Source: Cryptomeria japonica (taxonomy: Eukaryota > Streptophyta > Pinopsida > Cupressales > Cupressaceae). Taken from it: 64,000 bases of DNA. Positions 35,609 to 46,486 of this stretch are shown here, one piece after another; positions within the stretch are counted from its first letter, which is position 1; every line of letters begins with the position of its first letter. The stretch is taken from the NCBI RefSeq assembly GCF_030272615.1, contig NC_081406.1:164035521-164099520 (forward strand), read 5' to 3'. The notes beneath the pieces are model-generated. The model saw nothing but the letters and a program-made list of their open reading frames with translations. It was not told where the DNA came from and did not search any database. The position numbers and the translations under genes were made by a program.

Positions 35609-36775
35609 ATAAAGCGAGTCTTGATAGATGGAGGAGTTGGTCTAAACATTTGTACATTGAGCACAATTAAACAATTGGGATATTCTGATAAAGCTGTGAA
35701 TTCTACAAATCAAATTACCATCAAAGCATATGATGATGAAGAGCGTTCATCCAAGGGCACAATCATTTTACCTCTCAGAGTTGGGCCAGTTACAAAGGAT
35801 GTGGTTTGTCAAGTCCTAGACCTGGATCTCACATACAATATATTACTAGGACGTCCATGGATTCATGAGATGAGGGTAGTCCCATGTACATATCATCGAT
35901 GTATCAAGTTTCCACACAATGGAGTTGAAATGACCATCAAAGTTGATCCAAATCCATTTATATATTGCAACAATTTGCAACCTAGATCAAAAATAACAAT
36001 CCCATTCAATCGAGAAGCTATTCCTTCATCAGCATATGTGGATCCAGAATCCTTAAAAGCTTCTACATCAAAACAAGCAGAGATCAAAGAAAAGTTCAAG
36101 ATTAAAGACCTGGGATGTGGTGAGTATATCTTTCATGTTGAGCAACTCCCACTATCTCCTAAGTTATTCAGTCAACAGGAGCAACCTACAAACAATTTGC
36201 AAGGAATTGGATGTGAACCACCTAGTGTTGTGGCTACTAAGTCTGAATGCAAATCTCCTCTAGTGGTGCAAGCATCTCTTGATATCAATAGTCCTAAGAG
36301 TGGTTCCAACGAAGAATCTATTGAGAGTATCGCCAACCCTCTTGAAAACTCACATAGCTTTACCATATCATCCACTCATTCCATTTCCACTCCACTTCCA
36401 AACTTGTATCAACAAGAATTACAAAAGCCCTTACTCATTGGGGATCAAAAATCAAGCCTTGAAAAGAAAAATCTAAAAGTCAATAATAAAGAAAAGTCCT
36501 TTAGTCCAAATCAAAATCAAAAGCTACTGGACTCCACAAAAATCAAAGTCAAGGATAAAAATCCTATGAAGCAAAAAGAGCAAGAGTTGATCTCCCCTAA
36601 TATCAAAATAACTGGGGGCAAAAGTTCTAAAATTTCAAGTCAAAAATCATACTTGTTGATCCTAAGTCTCCATCATGCTATCCTACTCACTTCTTTTCGC
36701 AATCATAAGCCTTCATTACTCATCCACTTGTTCCGCACATCCTTTCCCTTCTGGCGATACATCATGGACCTTTAA
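35609..36775 (+). pseudogene. Protease and downstream spacer of the inner element
   Basis: Starts right after a TGA in the gag frame. RVLIDGGVGLNICTLSTIKQ is the active-site region (DGG in place of the usual D-T/S-G, as in other Tat-type proteases), and YNILLGRPWIHEM is the C-terminal protease motif. From about 36000 a hydrophilic Ser/Lys-rich spacer continues to 36775 without RT motifs. Compared with the outer element, the frame then breaks where RT should begin. Confidence 0.75.
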
Positions 36776-36941
36776 TGGAGCTTCCTCGAAGGACTTTGCT
36801 ATCAGTGATGCCCAAACTTCTTCAGGTGACACGCATAAGGGCCTATGTAGTCCACACACTAGTAATTCTATCTCAATTCCTTTATCAAGGAAGATACTCA
36901 CTCGAACTACATATCATTCAATCAAGGAACAATGCAACTAA

Positions 36942-37169
36942 AATCATAAAGTCAAGCCTCGTACATTTGAGGTAGGTGACTTGGTTCTCAGAGAAAACCC
37001 CAAGAATCAGCAAGACAGAGAGAAGAAGGGCAAGTTCGAACCAAATTGGCTTGGTCCTTACATCATTACAGCAGCATATGGATCTAGGGCATATCAGCTC
37101 TCAACTACAGAAGGTGAACCTTCAAAGGATCCTATCAATAGCATGCACCTTCACAGGTTCTACACATAG
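36942..37169 (+). pseudogene. Integrase C-terminal remnant of the inner element
   Basis: The segment KPRTFEVGDLVLRENPK followed by KFEPNWLGPYIITAAYGS and MHLHRFYT is the C-terminal GPY/F-type module of gypsy integrase. The zinc-binding and catalytic DDE parts are absent; 36776-36941 shows only scrambled sequence (KILTRTTYHSIKEQCN in another frame). It marks the right edge of an internal deletion of about 3 kb relative to the outer element's pol. Confidence 0.8.
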
Positions 37170-38920
37170 CTCTTTGGAATATCCTAATTCAAAAATACAA
37201 AAAAAATAAAAAAAATTCAAAAATAGAAAAAAAATTATAAAAACAAAAAAAATCGTTACTTGGTGAAAACCTGGCAAACAGGCACCTTGTGACACAGAAA
37301 CCATTGAAAAATCAAAAAAATTAAAGAGAAATAATTTCATCCAATGGTGAAAACCACTTCGGTGGCGCCCTGGGCAAGTACCATGGTGAAAAATGGGTCA
37401 CCAGCGCCATGCGTAGAGACATTGCTCCTCCCTCCTTCAGGATTCACTTTCATCCTTTCACTTTGCACACACTCAGCCTTTTCGTTCATAATAAACTTAC
37501 CCATTCCCATCATGGCTTGTTATTGATCTACCCAAGATTGGTTAGCCATTCATAATAAACCTCCCTTTTCACCTCCCTTTCCATCCATAATAAATCAAAT
37601 CCTATCTGTGGCTACGGCAAATCCTATGTCTAGTGATGGGTGTGGAACTGAGAACATCACATGTTTCGAGGAGTACAGTTTCTTCCAGCTTCCTTCAGTC
37701 TATTCGCACACAATCTGCAATAAAGCAACATTTGCATCGCCAGTCCGCAATAAGGTTTTGTCTTCTTTGCAATAAAATATCAGTTTCATGGATTCATTCA
37801 GTTTCAGATGAGACAGCAGCAACAATGAGCTTCAACAAAATCAAATCTTTCAACAGACTCAGACAACATATGGTTCCGTGTTATCTATCCTTTTTGTGAA
37901 AGTAAACATTGTGACCACAATCAAATAAGACTTATACAAGTGGCAAGAGACACTAAACTTGAGAACTACAGTGGATGTTGGTGTCGAGTCTTGGTTTTCT
38001 TTTGATTTTATCTTTAGGTGACATGTCTTTTAGCTTTTTCAGGATGTCTCTGACTAGAGATTCTATCTCCAGGATGTCTTTGACTAGAAAGGCGAGGATG
38101 GGGTATCGTCACCTATTTGTATTTGCTATCTGTGGATTGTATTTTAGTAATGCTATGATTTTTCCAAGGATATGAGGACACTGTGAGTCTAGTGTGAATT
38201 GGGGCATTCCTTGTTTGTGACTGTCTTATCTCCATGCAAATAGGTACAATGACTTTTTGGGTCAAACATATGCCTCAATTGTCATAACCTACTTGCCATA
38301 ATAAAGCTCAATGATGATAACACACAAGAAGCTCTTTCACGTTCATATCTTCTATCTTTCATCCCCCTTTCTTGATTGACTTCCATCGTCCTTCTTGAGT
38401 CTGCGTAGCCTGCTATCACATGACTGAGTATAATGACACACCAAAAACATTTGCATTTCATGTAGTTTTCACCTGTATTACCACATATAAGCATTTCATA
38501 CATACATATAAATATCACAACTGCATCACATCCTGCACACAACACCTGTTAGCACAATTTACATTTGCATTATCATATTCATCTGCATTACATACATTCA
38601 CATTTGCATCATGCATACACATATAAAACATAAAAGAACAAAAAAAAATATTGCATTGCATCATATACATATTTGCATCCATATCATAAGCATCACATAG
38701 AAACATACATCACATAGGTATGCATGCATATAGTTTCCACAAAGATGAATCATCTCATATATATATAAAGTGTCATGATACAATGATGTCAAAATCATAT
38801 GGCTGCAATCACCCGCAGGTGTCTACATCATCATACAAAATGGTACAATACTGATACATAGGGAGCCCTCTACGGCTATGATGAATTCCCTTCCTCAGAG
38901 CTGGTTGGCCTTAACGGAGT
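37170..38920. other. Non-coding region between integrase remnant and antisense PMD gene
   Basis: A-rich tract at 37195-37260, then sequence with CA-rich and CAT-rich stretches (38440-38720). No gene is seen. It corresponds in position to 28330-29624 of the outer element. Confidence 0.45.
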
Positions 38921-40172
38921 CTAAGCCCTAGAAGGACCCGCCCAAAGATCATCTCTCCTGGCCCCTGTGTCCCCTACAGCCACCCCTCGTGTTGCCCTAT
39001 CCGGACAGAGGAACCCACTGATAACTCCTGCCAACACTATTGGTAGTGCTAATCCTGTACATGTCATGGTATCCCATGCCACATGTCCCACCCTCATCTC
39101 CAGTCCTGGATCCTAGAACACTTGTCTCAGTGCATCCCTGTCTTCGTCTCGATCGTAGGGTACTAACTCCCCATCGATCGGTATCCGCAGAATCCTGTAT
39201 ACATCCTCCAAGGTGATTGTCATCTCGCCCATCGGCAAATGAAAAGTACATGTCTCGGAGTGCCACCTCTCCGCCAGTGCAGTCAGCGGTCCCATGTTTG
39301 CCCGAAACTCAGGCACATACAAAACATGTCTCAATCCCATAGCCTCAATCACTGCTCGGTCCTCAAGTGTCAACTCAGGTCGCAATCTCTGTGTCGACGA
39401 AAATCTCTCCCATGACTCTAGCATCGACAAATACTCCTACAATCAAGCAAATCAATCGTGTCAGTCATAATGGCATTCACTGTTTATCACAAAATGCTAC
39501 TTTTTATCTAAATGCATATGACATTCTATCCTAGTGACACTCCCTGTTCATCACAAAGTGTTGCTATCTATCCCAGTGACACTCACTGTTCATCACAAAG
39601 TGTTGCTTCTATCCTAGTGGTACTCCCTGTTCATCACAAAGTACTACGTGTTTTGCACTCCCTGTTCATCACAAAGTGCTCCTCACATTTGCACTCACTG
39701 TTCATCACAAAGTGCTGCTCATATTTTGGTACTCCCTATTCATCACAAAGTACTCTATCTTGGTACTCACTGTTCATCACAAAGTGCCTTGATCTATTCT
39801 AGTCTTCCCTAGAGGACCTGCTTGAGTGTATCCTCTTAGCAACTTATCCAATCAACAGGGTATGTTCATCACAAAACTGCCGATTTGATCTAGAAGACAC
39901 AAATTCACATTTTTGGACACAAACATGCTTTCATGACATAAACGCTCTTTTAGACCACATAAACACACCTAGCACCAACGCATACGTGCTTAGACATTTT
40001 TGGACATTTTTGGACCCTAACCTAAAGTGCATTTATTTCCCTATCTACCATGCATTAATGACAACAATAAATGCATCGAAGTACGAGGAGGTTTTGTGGT
40101 ACTTACTGGCTCTCCTGCCTTTGCTGGCCTCTAGAATCGGCGAACGCGGTCGAATCTGTGAATGAAAGCCAT
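38921..40172 (-). pseudogene. Antisense PMD gene of the inner element, truncated
   Basis: Exon 1 (40172-40107) encodes MAFIHRFDRVRRF, a stop (TAG), then RPAKAGEP, and ends at donor GTAAGT. It aligns with exon 1 of the outer gene (ERVRRYRRPTTYGPP). The acceptor TTGTAG is at 39437; both intron borders are phase 0. Exon 2 carries ESWERFSSTQRLRPELTLED, LTALAERWHSETCTFHLP, MTITLEDVYRILRIPIDGEL and, after a TAG (39114), VLAGVISGFLCPDR. It ends at 38921, so the C-terminal half of the PMD and the Gly-rich tail of the outer copy are missing. The TATA-like CTATAAGATAG lies about 90 bp upstream of the ATG. The gene opposes the retroelement's pol strand. Confidence 0.78.
39477..39885. repeat. Repeats of TTCATCACAAAGTGCT in the inner PMD intron
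   Basis: About nine imperfect units of 35-50 bp, each with CACTCNCTGTTCATCACAAA followed by GT or GTGCT. The open frame across them is a repeat artefact. Confidence 0.8.
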
Positions 40173-40502
40173 CGATGTTGATTGCTACTGCTCTATTTTC
40201 ACTCTGCACTCTTCTCTCGTGGATGTGTGGATGACAATGAGGTTGTCTTTTGCCCGTGGTCTATCTTATAGCCTACCCTCGCCTTAGCCCTCGTTTCCCG
40301 AGTCAGTCTTCTTTATCCCGTGACTCTGTCACTTTATCTGGTCAGTCCATTCTATCCCGTCTTTCTTATCGAGAGATTGTCTGCGATCTTTTCAGACATT
40401 TTCATCCAATCTCTCAAGGGGGCATATCATTCCCATCTTGGGGCAACTTTGTAATAGTTCATATTATCTTCTTTGAAACAACGTGACAAGCTGCATTGTC
40501 TC

Positions 40503-40516
40503 AAAGAGGGGCAAAA
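40503..40516 (+). promoter_or_regulatory. Polypurine tract of the inner element
   Basis: AAAGAGGGGCAAAA directly before TGTAGAC of the 3' LTR; identical to the outer element's tract. Confidence 0.85.
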
Positions 40517-41295
40517 TGTAGACACCCAAAATTGTCATGTCTAATTAAATAAATATTTTATTTATTTAATTATCTAAGCCTAATTCTTCTATTAATTAAA
40601 TAAATCTTTATTTATTTATTTAATTCATTTATCCTCTTCTAGCCTTATATCTCATTTAAATAAATACATTTATTTATTTAAATTATCCTTTTCCTAAATT
40701 AAATAAATATCTTATTTATTTAATTGATCTCATTTCTTCTATTAATTAAATAAATCTTTATTTGTTTAATTAATTCATTAGCCTTTTTCTACCCATGACA
40801 CATGTCATTCATCTCTTAATTCCTACACTACCTACCTCTTTCATTATTTTATTATTTCTTCTACCTACCCTCTAATCATAGCCGACCTCCTTTTACACCT
40901 CTCAATCTTATCCCTCCATTTCATATTTGTGTCTTCTATATAAGGAGATGCTTCCTTCATTATCAAACCATAATCAACCTAGTTAATCATTTTATGCACT
41001 TGACTACACTACGATCCTACTTGCAACCACATTCCGTTCTTTGTTGAGCTCTTGTGCACATAAAATCTGAGAGCAAATATATCAAGCAAGATCAATGGAG
41101 ATAAGGAAGAATGGAGATCAAAACCCTATTGGACATGTAATGGTATAATCTTTGTGATTTCATTTGATTTGCATTGTCTTAGGTAATCTTCATATGTTAT
41201 GGTGGATCTTTGTTGTTGTTAGGCTAGGGTTTGGTGGTTGAATTCATTTAGCCTTTCAATTTTGTTATTATTGTTATCCATTTTCACCATAAACA
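40517..41295 (+). repeat. 3' LTR of the inner element
   Basis: 779 bp, about 1.3% different from the 5' LTR, with the same palindrome array. Followed by ATGAC, the right target duplication. Confidence 0.9.
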
Positions 41296-42569
41296 ATGAC
41301 ATAGGAACCCAACTAGTTAGGTTCAAACTTCTCCTTCTTTTCTCGATCTTGTTGATTTCTGGGATTTTCTTTAAGTACAAGATCACCGACTTTTAAATAT
41401 CGAGGGATGACTCTGTGGTTGTAGCTTCTACATATGCATTGCTGGTATGCTTTGAGGTGATTATAGGCATGTTGTCATTTTTCATCTAGAAGCTCTAGTT
41501 CTTGTAATTTGTTTATGCGATACTCCTCATCTGGAATGAGACCTTTCAAAGATACTCTGAGTGATGGAATTTCTACCTCAAGAGGTAAAATTGCTTCTAA
41601 TCCATACACCAATGAATATGGCATAGCTCCTGTAGGCATCTGGATGCTAATCCTGTATGCCCAAAGTGCCAGATTGAGTTGCACATGCCAATCCTTTCCT
41701 GCATCATTTACTGTTTTCTTTAGGATTTTCAATATTGTTTTATTTGATGCCTCTGCTTGACCATTTCCTTGTGGGTAGTAAGGTGTAGAGAAACGATGTT
41801 GGATTTTGAATCGTTCACATAGTTCTCACACATCCTAGTTTTTGAAGGGACGTTTGTTATTTGTGATGACAGAACTGGGAATGTCGTATTTGAAGATCGG
41901 ATAATTGAGAATAAAAGAGGCAATTTGTTTTCTAGTTACTATGGTCATTGGGACGACTTCAATCCATTTTGTAAAATACTCTATTGCAGTGATGATGAAC
42001 TTGTGTCCATTTGAAGATGAAGGGTGTATTTTGCCTACTAAGTCAAGTCCCCACTAATAGAAAGGCCAAGATGTTGTAAATGGCTGCAATTCCTATGTTG
42101 GTGTATGTATAAGATTGCCATGGATTTGGCACTTAGGACATTTCTTTGCAAATTTATAAGTCTTATTCCATCGCCGGCCAGTAATATCCCATTCTCAAAA
42201 GTTTTTTAGCAAGAGTAGGACCACTTGAATGTGTGCCACAGATACCTTCGTGAAGCTCATGTAAAGTAGAGTCGGATTCATTACGATCAAGACAACAAAG
42301 AAGAGTACCATCTAGACCACGACGGTAAAGAGTATCAACAATTAGGGTATAATGGGTAGCTTGCCAAATAAAGTTACGTTTTTGGTTTCGAGATAGGTCA
42401 ATGGGTAGGGTATTGGTTTTAAGATACTCATGTATTGTTCTGTATAAAGGAGAGTTTAAACCAGTTAAAGCATAGATAACATGGGATGCGGAATTGTCAT
42501 AAGCTGGAGAAAACAGTTGTTCTACCAGAAACTCATAACGACTCTGTTGCTCTGAAATTTGTAGTAGTG
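41296..42569 (-). pseudogene. Integrase of the outer element
   Basis: Minus strand. HELHEGICGTHSSG...LAKKLLRMGYYWP is the first half of the HHCC zinc module. The catalytic core follows: WGLDLVGKIHPSS (first Asp present), SVITNNKRPF (normally ITDNG, so the second Asp is Asn), and YYPQGNGQAEASNKTILKIL (Glu present). Then come HVQLNLALWAYR, LPLEVEIPSLRV and the C-terminal KVGDLVLKENPRNQQDREK to LGSYVI, where the inner element interrupts it. The rest of the protein lies at 29625-29732. Several stops fit CAG or CGA changed by C to T, and there is at least one frameshift. The Asp-to-Asn change would itself abolish strand transfer. Confidence 0.8.
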
Positions 42570-43499
42570 AAGAAATAGTAGCCATTGCATTAGCTTCTTT
42601 GTTTTCCAACCTTGGTATTTTCTCGAAGGTGATGTGTACAAAATACTATTTGAAGTCATCCACCATTCGTTTGTAAGGCATAAACTTGTCATCTTTTGTC
42701 TGATAGTCATTGTTGATCTAATTTATGACTAGTTGGGAATCTACATAGACTTTCAGTTCCGTGATTCTCCATTCCATGGCCATTTTGATTCCTGTGATCA
42801 GTGCCTCATACTCAGCAATGTTAATTGTGCATGGAAACATGAGTCTATATGATCTTGGTATGGTGTGTCCTTTAGGAGTGACGAACAAGATGCCGACACC
42901 TGAGCCATGTTGAGTGTAGGAACCATCAAAGTATAGGGTCCATTGCTTGGTGGTAACAGTAAGGCATCCCTATCTGGAAATTTGACCTCCATTGGTTACT
43001 TATCTGGTAGTGGTTCTTCAACTAATTGATCTGCAATTACCTATCCTTTGATAGCTCGACGCTCTGTGTAGTGGATATCAAATTCATGGATAATCATGAC
43101 CCATTTAGCCAATCTTCCTGTGAGAGATGCTTTCTTGAGTAAATACTTGAGAGGATCAATTTTTTCTACTAGCTTGATTGTGTGAGATAGCATGTAATGT
43201 CAGAATTTTTGAGAGGCGAATACCACAACTAAACAAGCCTTCTCAATGAATGTGTAATTGAGCTCATAACCATTTAATGTTATGTTGATGTAATAAATAG
43301 CTCGTTCCTTGCCTTCTTGGTCTTCTTGTGCTAATAGTGCCCCCAATGATATGTTCGTTGTTGATATGTAGAGAATAAGTGGCTTTCCTACTATTGGTGG
43401 TACCAGAACTGGTGGGTTCATTAGATATTGCTTGATTTGATAGAACGATTTTGCACATTTGGCCTCCCATATGAATGGTACATTCTTATATAGCAAATG
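42570..43499 (-). pseudogene. RNase H region of the outer element (two RNase H-like parts)
   Basis: 43496-43200 has the connection-type module following RT (PLILYISTTNISLGALLAQ). A second, more complete RNase H lies at about 42940-42600: WTLYFDGSYTQHGSG (first Asp), INIAEYEALITGIKMAMEW (Glu) and LKVYVDSQLVIN (Asp), then ENKEANAMATISSLLQI leading to integrase. Two RNase H parts in a row are known for Tat-clade elements, where the second is of a different type. Frameshifts lie near 42950 and 42650, with several stops. Confidence 0.7.
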
Positions 43500-44399
43500 A
43501 TTGAATGGTAGACTTTTATCTGCTAGTTGGGCGATGAATCACCTGATTGACTGGAGTTGTCCTTGTAGAATTTTGAGTTGGCTAATGTTCTTAGGAGGTG
43601 GCAACTCCATGATGGCCTGTACCTTTGCTAGATCTACTTCAATGCCTTTTGCTGACATGATGTAGCCTAATAATTTGCTTGATGTTACCCCAAAGACACA
43701 CTTCTTAGGGTTGATCTTGACTTGGAATTTCTCCAACCTTTCAAATATTTTCTCTAATATGCCCAGATGTTATGCTTGGGTAAATGACTTAGCTAGTAAA
43801 TCATCCACATAGTCCTCCATGAAGGTATGCATCATATCATGAAATATCATCGTCATTGCTCTTTGATAAGTTGCCCCAACATTCTTTAAGCCAAAAGGCA
43901 TGACATTCCAACAATATGTTCCCCAAGGACAGGTGAATATTGTTTTATCTTGATCCTCTGGAGCTATCTTGATTTGATTATAGCCAGAAAAATTGTCCAT
44001 TAATGATAGCATTGCATGGTCTTTTGTGAGGTCTACAATTATGTCGACACTGGGCCAAGGAAAGTCATCCTTTGGATAGGCTTTGTTAACATCCCTAAAA
44101 TCTGTGCATATCCTAATGCTTCCATCTGGTTTTGAAATTGGCACAATGTTTGAAATACATTCAGCATAGTCTATAGGTCGAATAAATCCGATGTCTAATA
44201 GTTTCTTTAGTTCATCTTTAACCATTAGTGCTACATGCAGATTCATCTTCCTCAATTTTTGTTTAATTGGCTTAGCTTCTGAAGCAATAGATAAGTGATG
44301 CATGATTAAGTATGGATCAATCTCGGGTATATCTGCATAGGACCAAGCAAAATTGATTTCCTTTTCTTTGAAGAATTTGATAAACTGGTTTTTCCTCAT
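43500..44399 (-). pseudogene. Reverse transcriptase of the outer element
   Basis: Motifs in order: FIRPIDYAECISNIVPISKP, RICTDFRDVNKAYPKDDFPW, LMDNFSGYNQIKIAPEDQ, CWNVMPFGLKNVGATYQRAM and the catalytic EDYVDDLLAKS. The thumb (KFQVKINPKKCVFGV, KLLGYIMSAKGIEV) follows in the same frame after TAA (CAA) at about 43771, and TGA (CGA) at about 43540 precedes RNase H. Catalytic Asp residues are intact; only C-to-T stops break it. Confidence 0.85.
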
Positions 44400-46069
44400 C
44401 TATCAAAGATTCTTCTAGGTGTATGTTTTTGGCTGCTTCTTTTGTACCAATGTTGATTGATTGAGTGGGCTCAATCAATATGGGTGATCGTTCCTGATAG
44501 TGTTTAGGAAGAGTGTCAAGTCTCCAATCCTTAGGTGCCTTAAAAGGTTTTCACTCTCAGATGCGTCCTTTATTTTTACTTTTTTGTGATCTAGTGTTGC
44601 CATTGACTGGTTTTTAGCAGTAGATCCCTTATTTCTTTCATTTTTGCGACTGAGAGACTTGGCACTCTCTTGATTGTAGATGTCGTTACTTTGTTCATTG
44701 GTAGAGTCTGTTTCCGGGTTGACAGTGCATAGGTAATGGATAATAGAGTCATCATCTAGGAAAATAGGTATGTCATGGTTTTCAGGTTCATCCCAGTCTA
44801 TAAGATCAGGAAAGAAGAGCGGTAAAGAGTCATTAGGTGGGTCGAGTTCGGCTGCGGTAAGTGTCATGATAGAGGTATTGTCAAGGTTGGCTTGGATATT
44901 GAATAAGTTAATGATATTTTCGAGGTCTGCGATGGTATCATCTTCTGTGTAGAATTGCTCATAATTTCACTGCTCGTTTTCTTTGGCATCATAGATATTT
45001 TGTGGACCAAATTCAAGTAGTCTAGACTCTGCGCCTTGTCCTTGAGAAATGGTTTTATCAATAGTACTCTCAGGAATATCTTCAGTAACATTTGAATAGC
45101 TGCCCCATTCATAGTCATTAGAATCAGTCTTAGAAGTGTTGTCCTAGAGTCTTTCAGTGTTGTGGACAGGTATGTTGTAGGGTGAAAAGAGGTCCCTGAT
45201 GATTGATACCAGTTTGATAGTTTTCTCTGATTCCGTATCAAATCTCGCTTGTACTCTTGGCATCTGTTCATATACCGTATCTCCTTGGGGAGTAGTGATT
45301 TCCTCAGGGGGTGATTCTTCCTTGTTTGGAATAGGTTCCTAAACGTGATGTACTTCCGCATAAGATGCTTCTTCTCTTTGAATGACCAACTCCTCTTGTT
45401 TCTCTTTTTCTTGGTGTTCTTGTTCCTTCCTTATTGTTTCTTCTGATTCATGTAGTGCCTCCTACCATGAATCCTCCTTGTATTTATTCTTTGCTTTCCA
45501 CTGAGGTTTTTGATATTTATTTGGTTTCTTCTTTGGGGGTAGAGTGTCTCCATAGCCCAATCTTGTTTTGTCTCTAGAAAACTGTGAAGGAGGATCCAAT
45601 GGCTATGTGATTCCTTCTTGATGCTTGTTGATAGGTCCTTTGCCATTGTACCCTATTCCTTGCATGATTAGGTATCCCTTCCCATTCTGTTGTGTTGGTA
45701 TAGCTACTTCCATAGTAGCAGCTTTGACTTTTCTTCATCCTTGCATAGCCAACTAAGGATGTCCTTTTCTTCTGATTCATGTGCTAGTGTGCCTAATTCG
45801 ATAAATTTGCCATCAAACTTGGTGATGGGTTGTGTTGCTTGATGTGTTGATGCAGAAGGTTGCCCATGAGATTTTGGCAATGCTGGTAAGTTGGTTAGAC
45901 ACATGGGTTCAAAAGAGTATTCTCCCATTCCTTTCTCTTTGATTTTCATCTTCTGTTTGAAATCCATGGATAAAGATTTGAGCTTTTCTTGATGATGATC
46001 TGGCGCTAAGGAATTTTGTTTTTCCTTGTTATGTGGAACCAAGATATCTTAGGCTGCCCCCATAGCATT
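44400..46069 (-). pseudogene. Spacer between protease and RT of the outer element
   Basis: Hydrophilic, low-conservation coding remnants in several frames (for example DSLPLFFPDLIDWDEPENHD near 44830 and GEYSFEPMCLTNLPALPK near 45910). No catalytic motif. The equivalent stretch in the inner element is 36000-36775 (LGCGEYIFHVEQLPLSP), so GEYxF is a shared landmark. Confidence 0.5.
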
Positions 46070-46486
46070 TCAATGTTGAAAGGGGTTATTATCTGCTGAT
46101 ATAGAAATCTCCTGCCCATTATAAGGGAATTTAACACATTGGTGGTAAGTTGAGGGTACCGCTTGCATTTCATGTATCCAAGGACGACCCAATAAAATAT
46201 TATATGTGAGGTCTATGTCTAAGACTTGGCACACAGTGTCCCTTTGTATCGGTACTACTTGAATAGGTAATATTATTGTTCCCTTGGATGATCTTTCTTC
46301 ACCATCATATGCTTTGATGGTGATCTTTTTGTGTGGATCCACAGACTGCTCAGAGAAGCCTAATGCATGGATAAGTTTTAAGGTATAGATATTGAGCCCA
46401 ACTCCTCTATCTATTAATACTCTTTTAACTTGATGTATGTAGACCAAGACTTCAATGTGAAGGGGAGTATTATGTGGATGGCTCAA
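46070..46486 (-). pseudogene. Protease of the outer element
   Basis: VKRVLIDRGVGLNIYTLKLI is the active-site region; the inner element has DGG where this copy has DRG, so the first Gly is lost (GGA to AGA type change). KITIKAYDGEERSSKGTIIL and YNILLGRPWIHEM match the inner protease closely. The domain has the usual retropepsin size; the active-site change suggests it is dead. Confidence 0.75.

Larger units (their letters stand above)
29733..41295 (+). mobile_element. Inner Tat-like retrotransposon with antisense PMD gene, lacking RT/RH/INT core
   Basis: LTRs 29733-30510 and 40517-41295 (778 and 779 bp; about ten differences, roughly 1.3%) begin TGTAGACACCC and end CCATAAACA. Primer site TGGCACGCCCCATGGGAC follows the 5' LTR after 3 nt; polypurine tract AAAGAGGGGCAAAA abuts the 3' LTR. 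Flanks ATGAT (left) and ATGAC (right) are a 4-of-5 target duplication. Order: long leader with tandem repeats, gag, protease, spacer, an abrupt jump to the integrase C-terminus, non-coding DNA, antisense PMD gene, 3' LTR. RT, RNase H and the integrase zinc and DDE regions are missing, so any transposition must have used enzymes from another element. It was inserted into the integrase tail of the outer element. Confidence 0.88.

Noticed and set aside
39512-39802. 96-codon frame with repeated SLFITKC
   Set aside because: It translates the intronic TTCATCACAAAGTGCT repeat.
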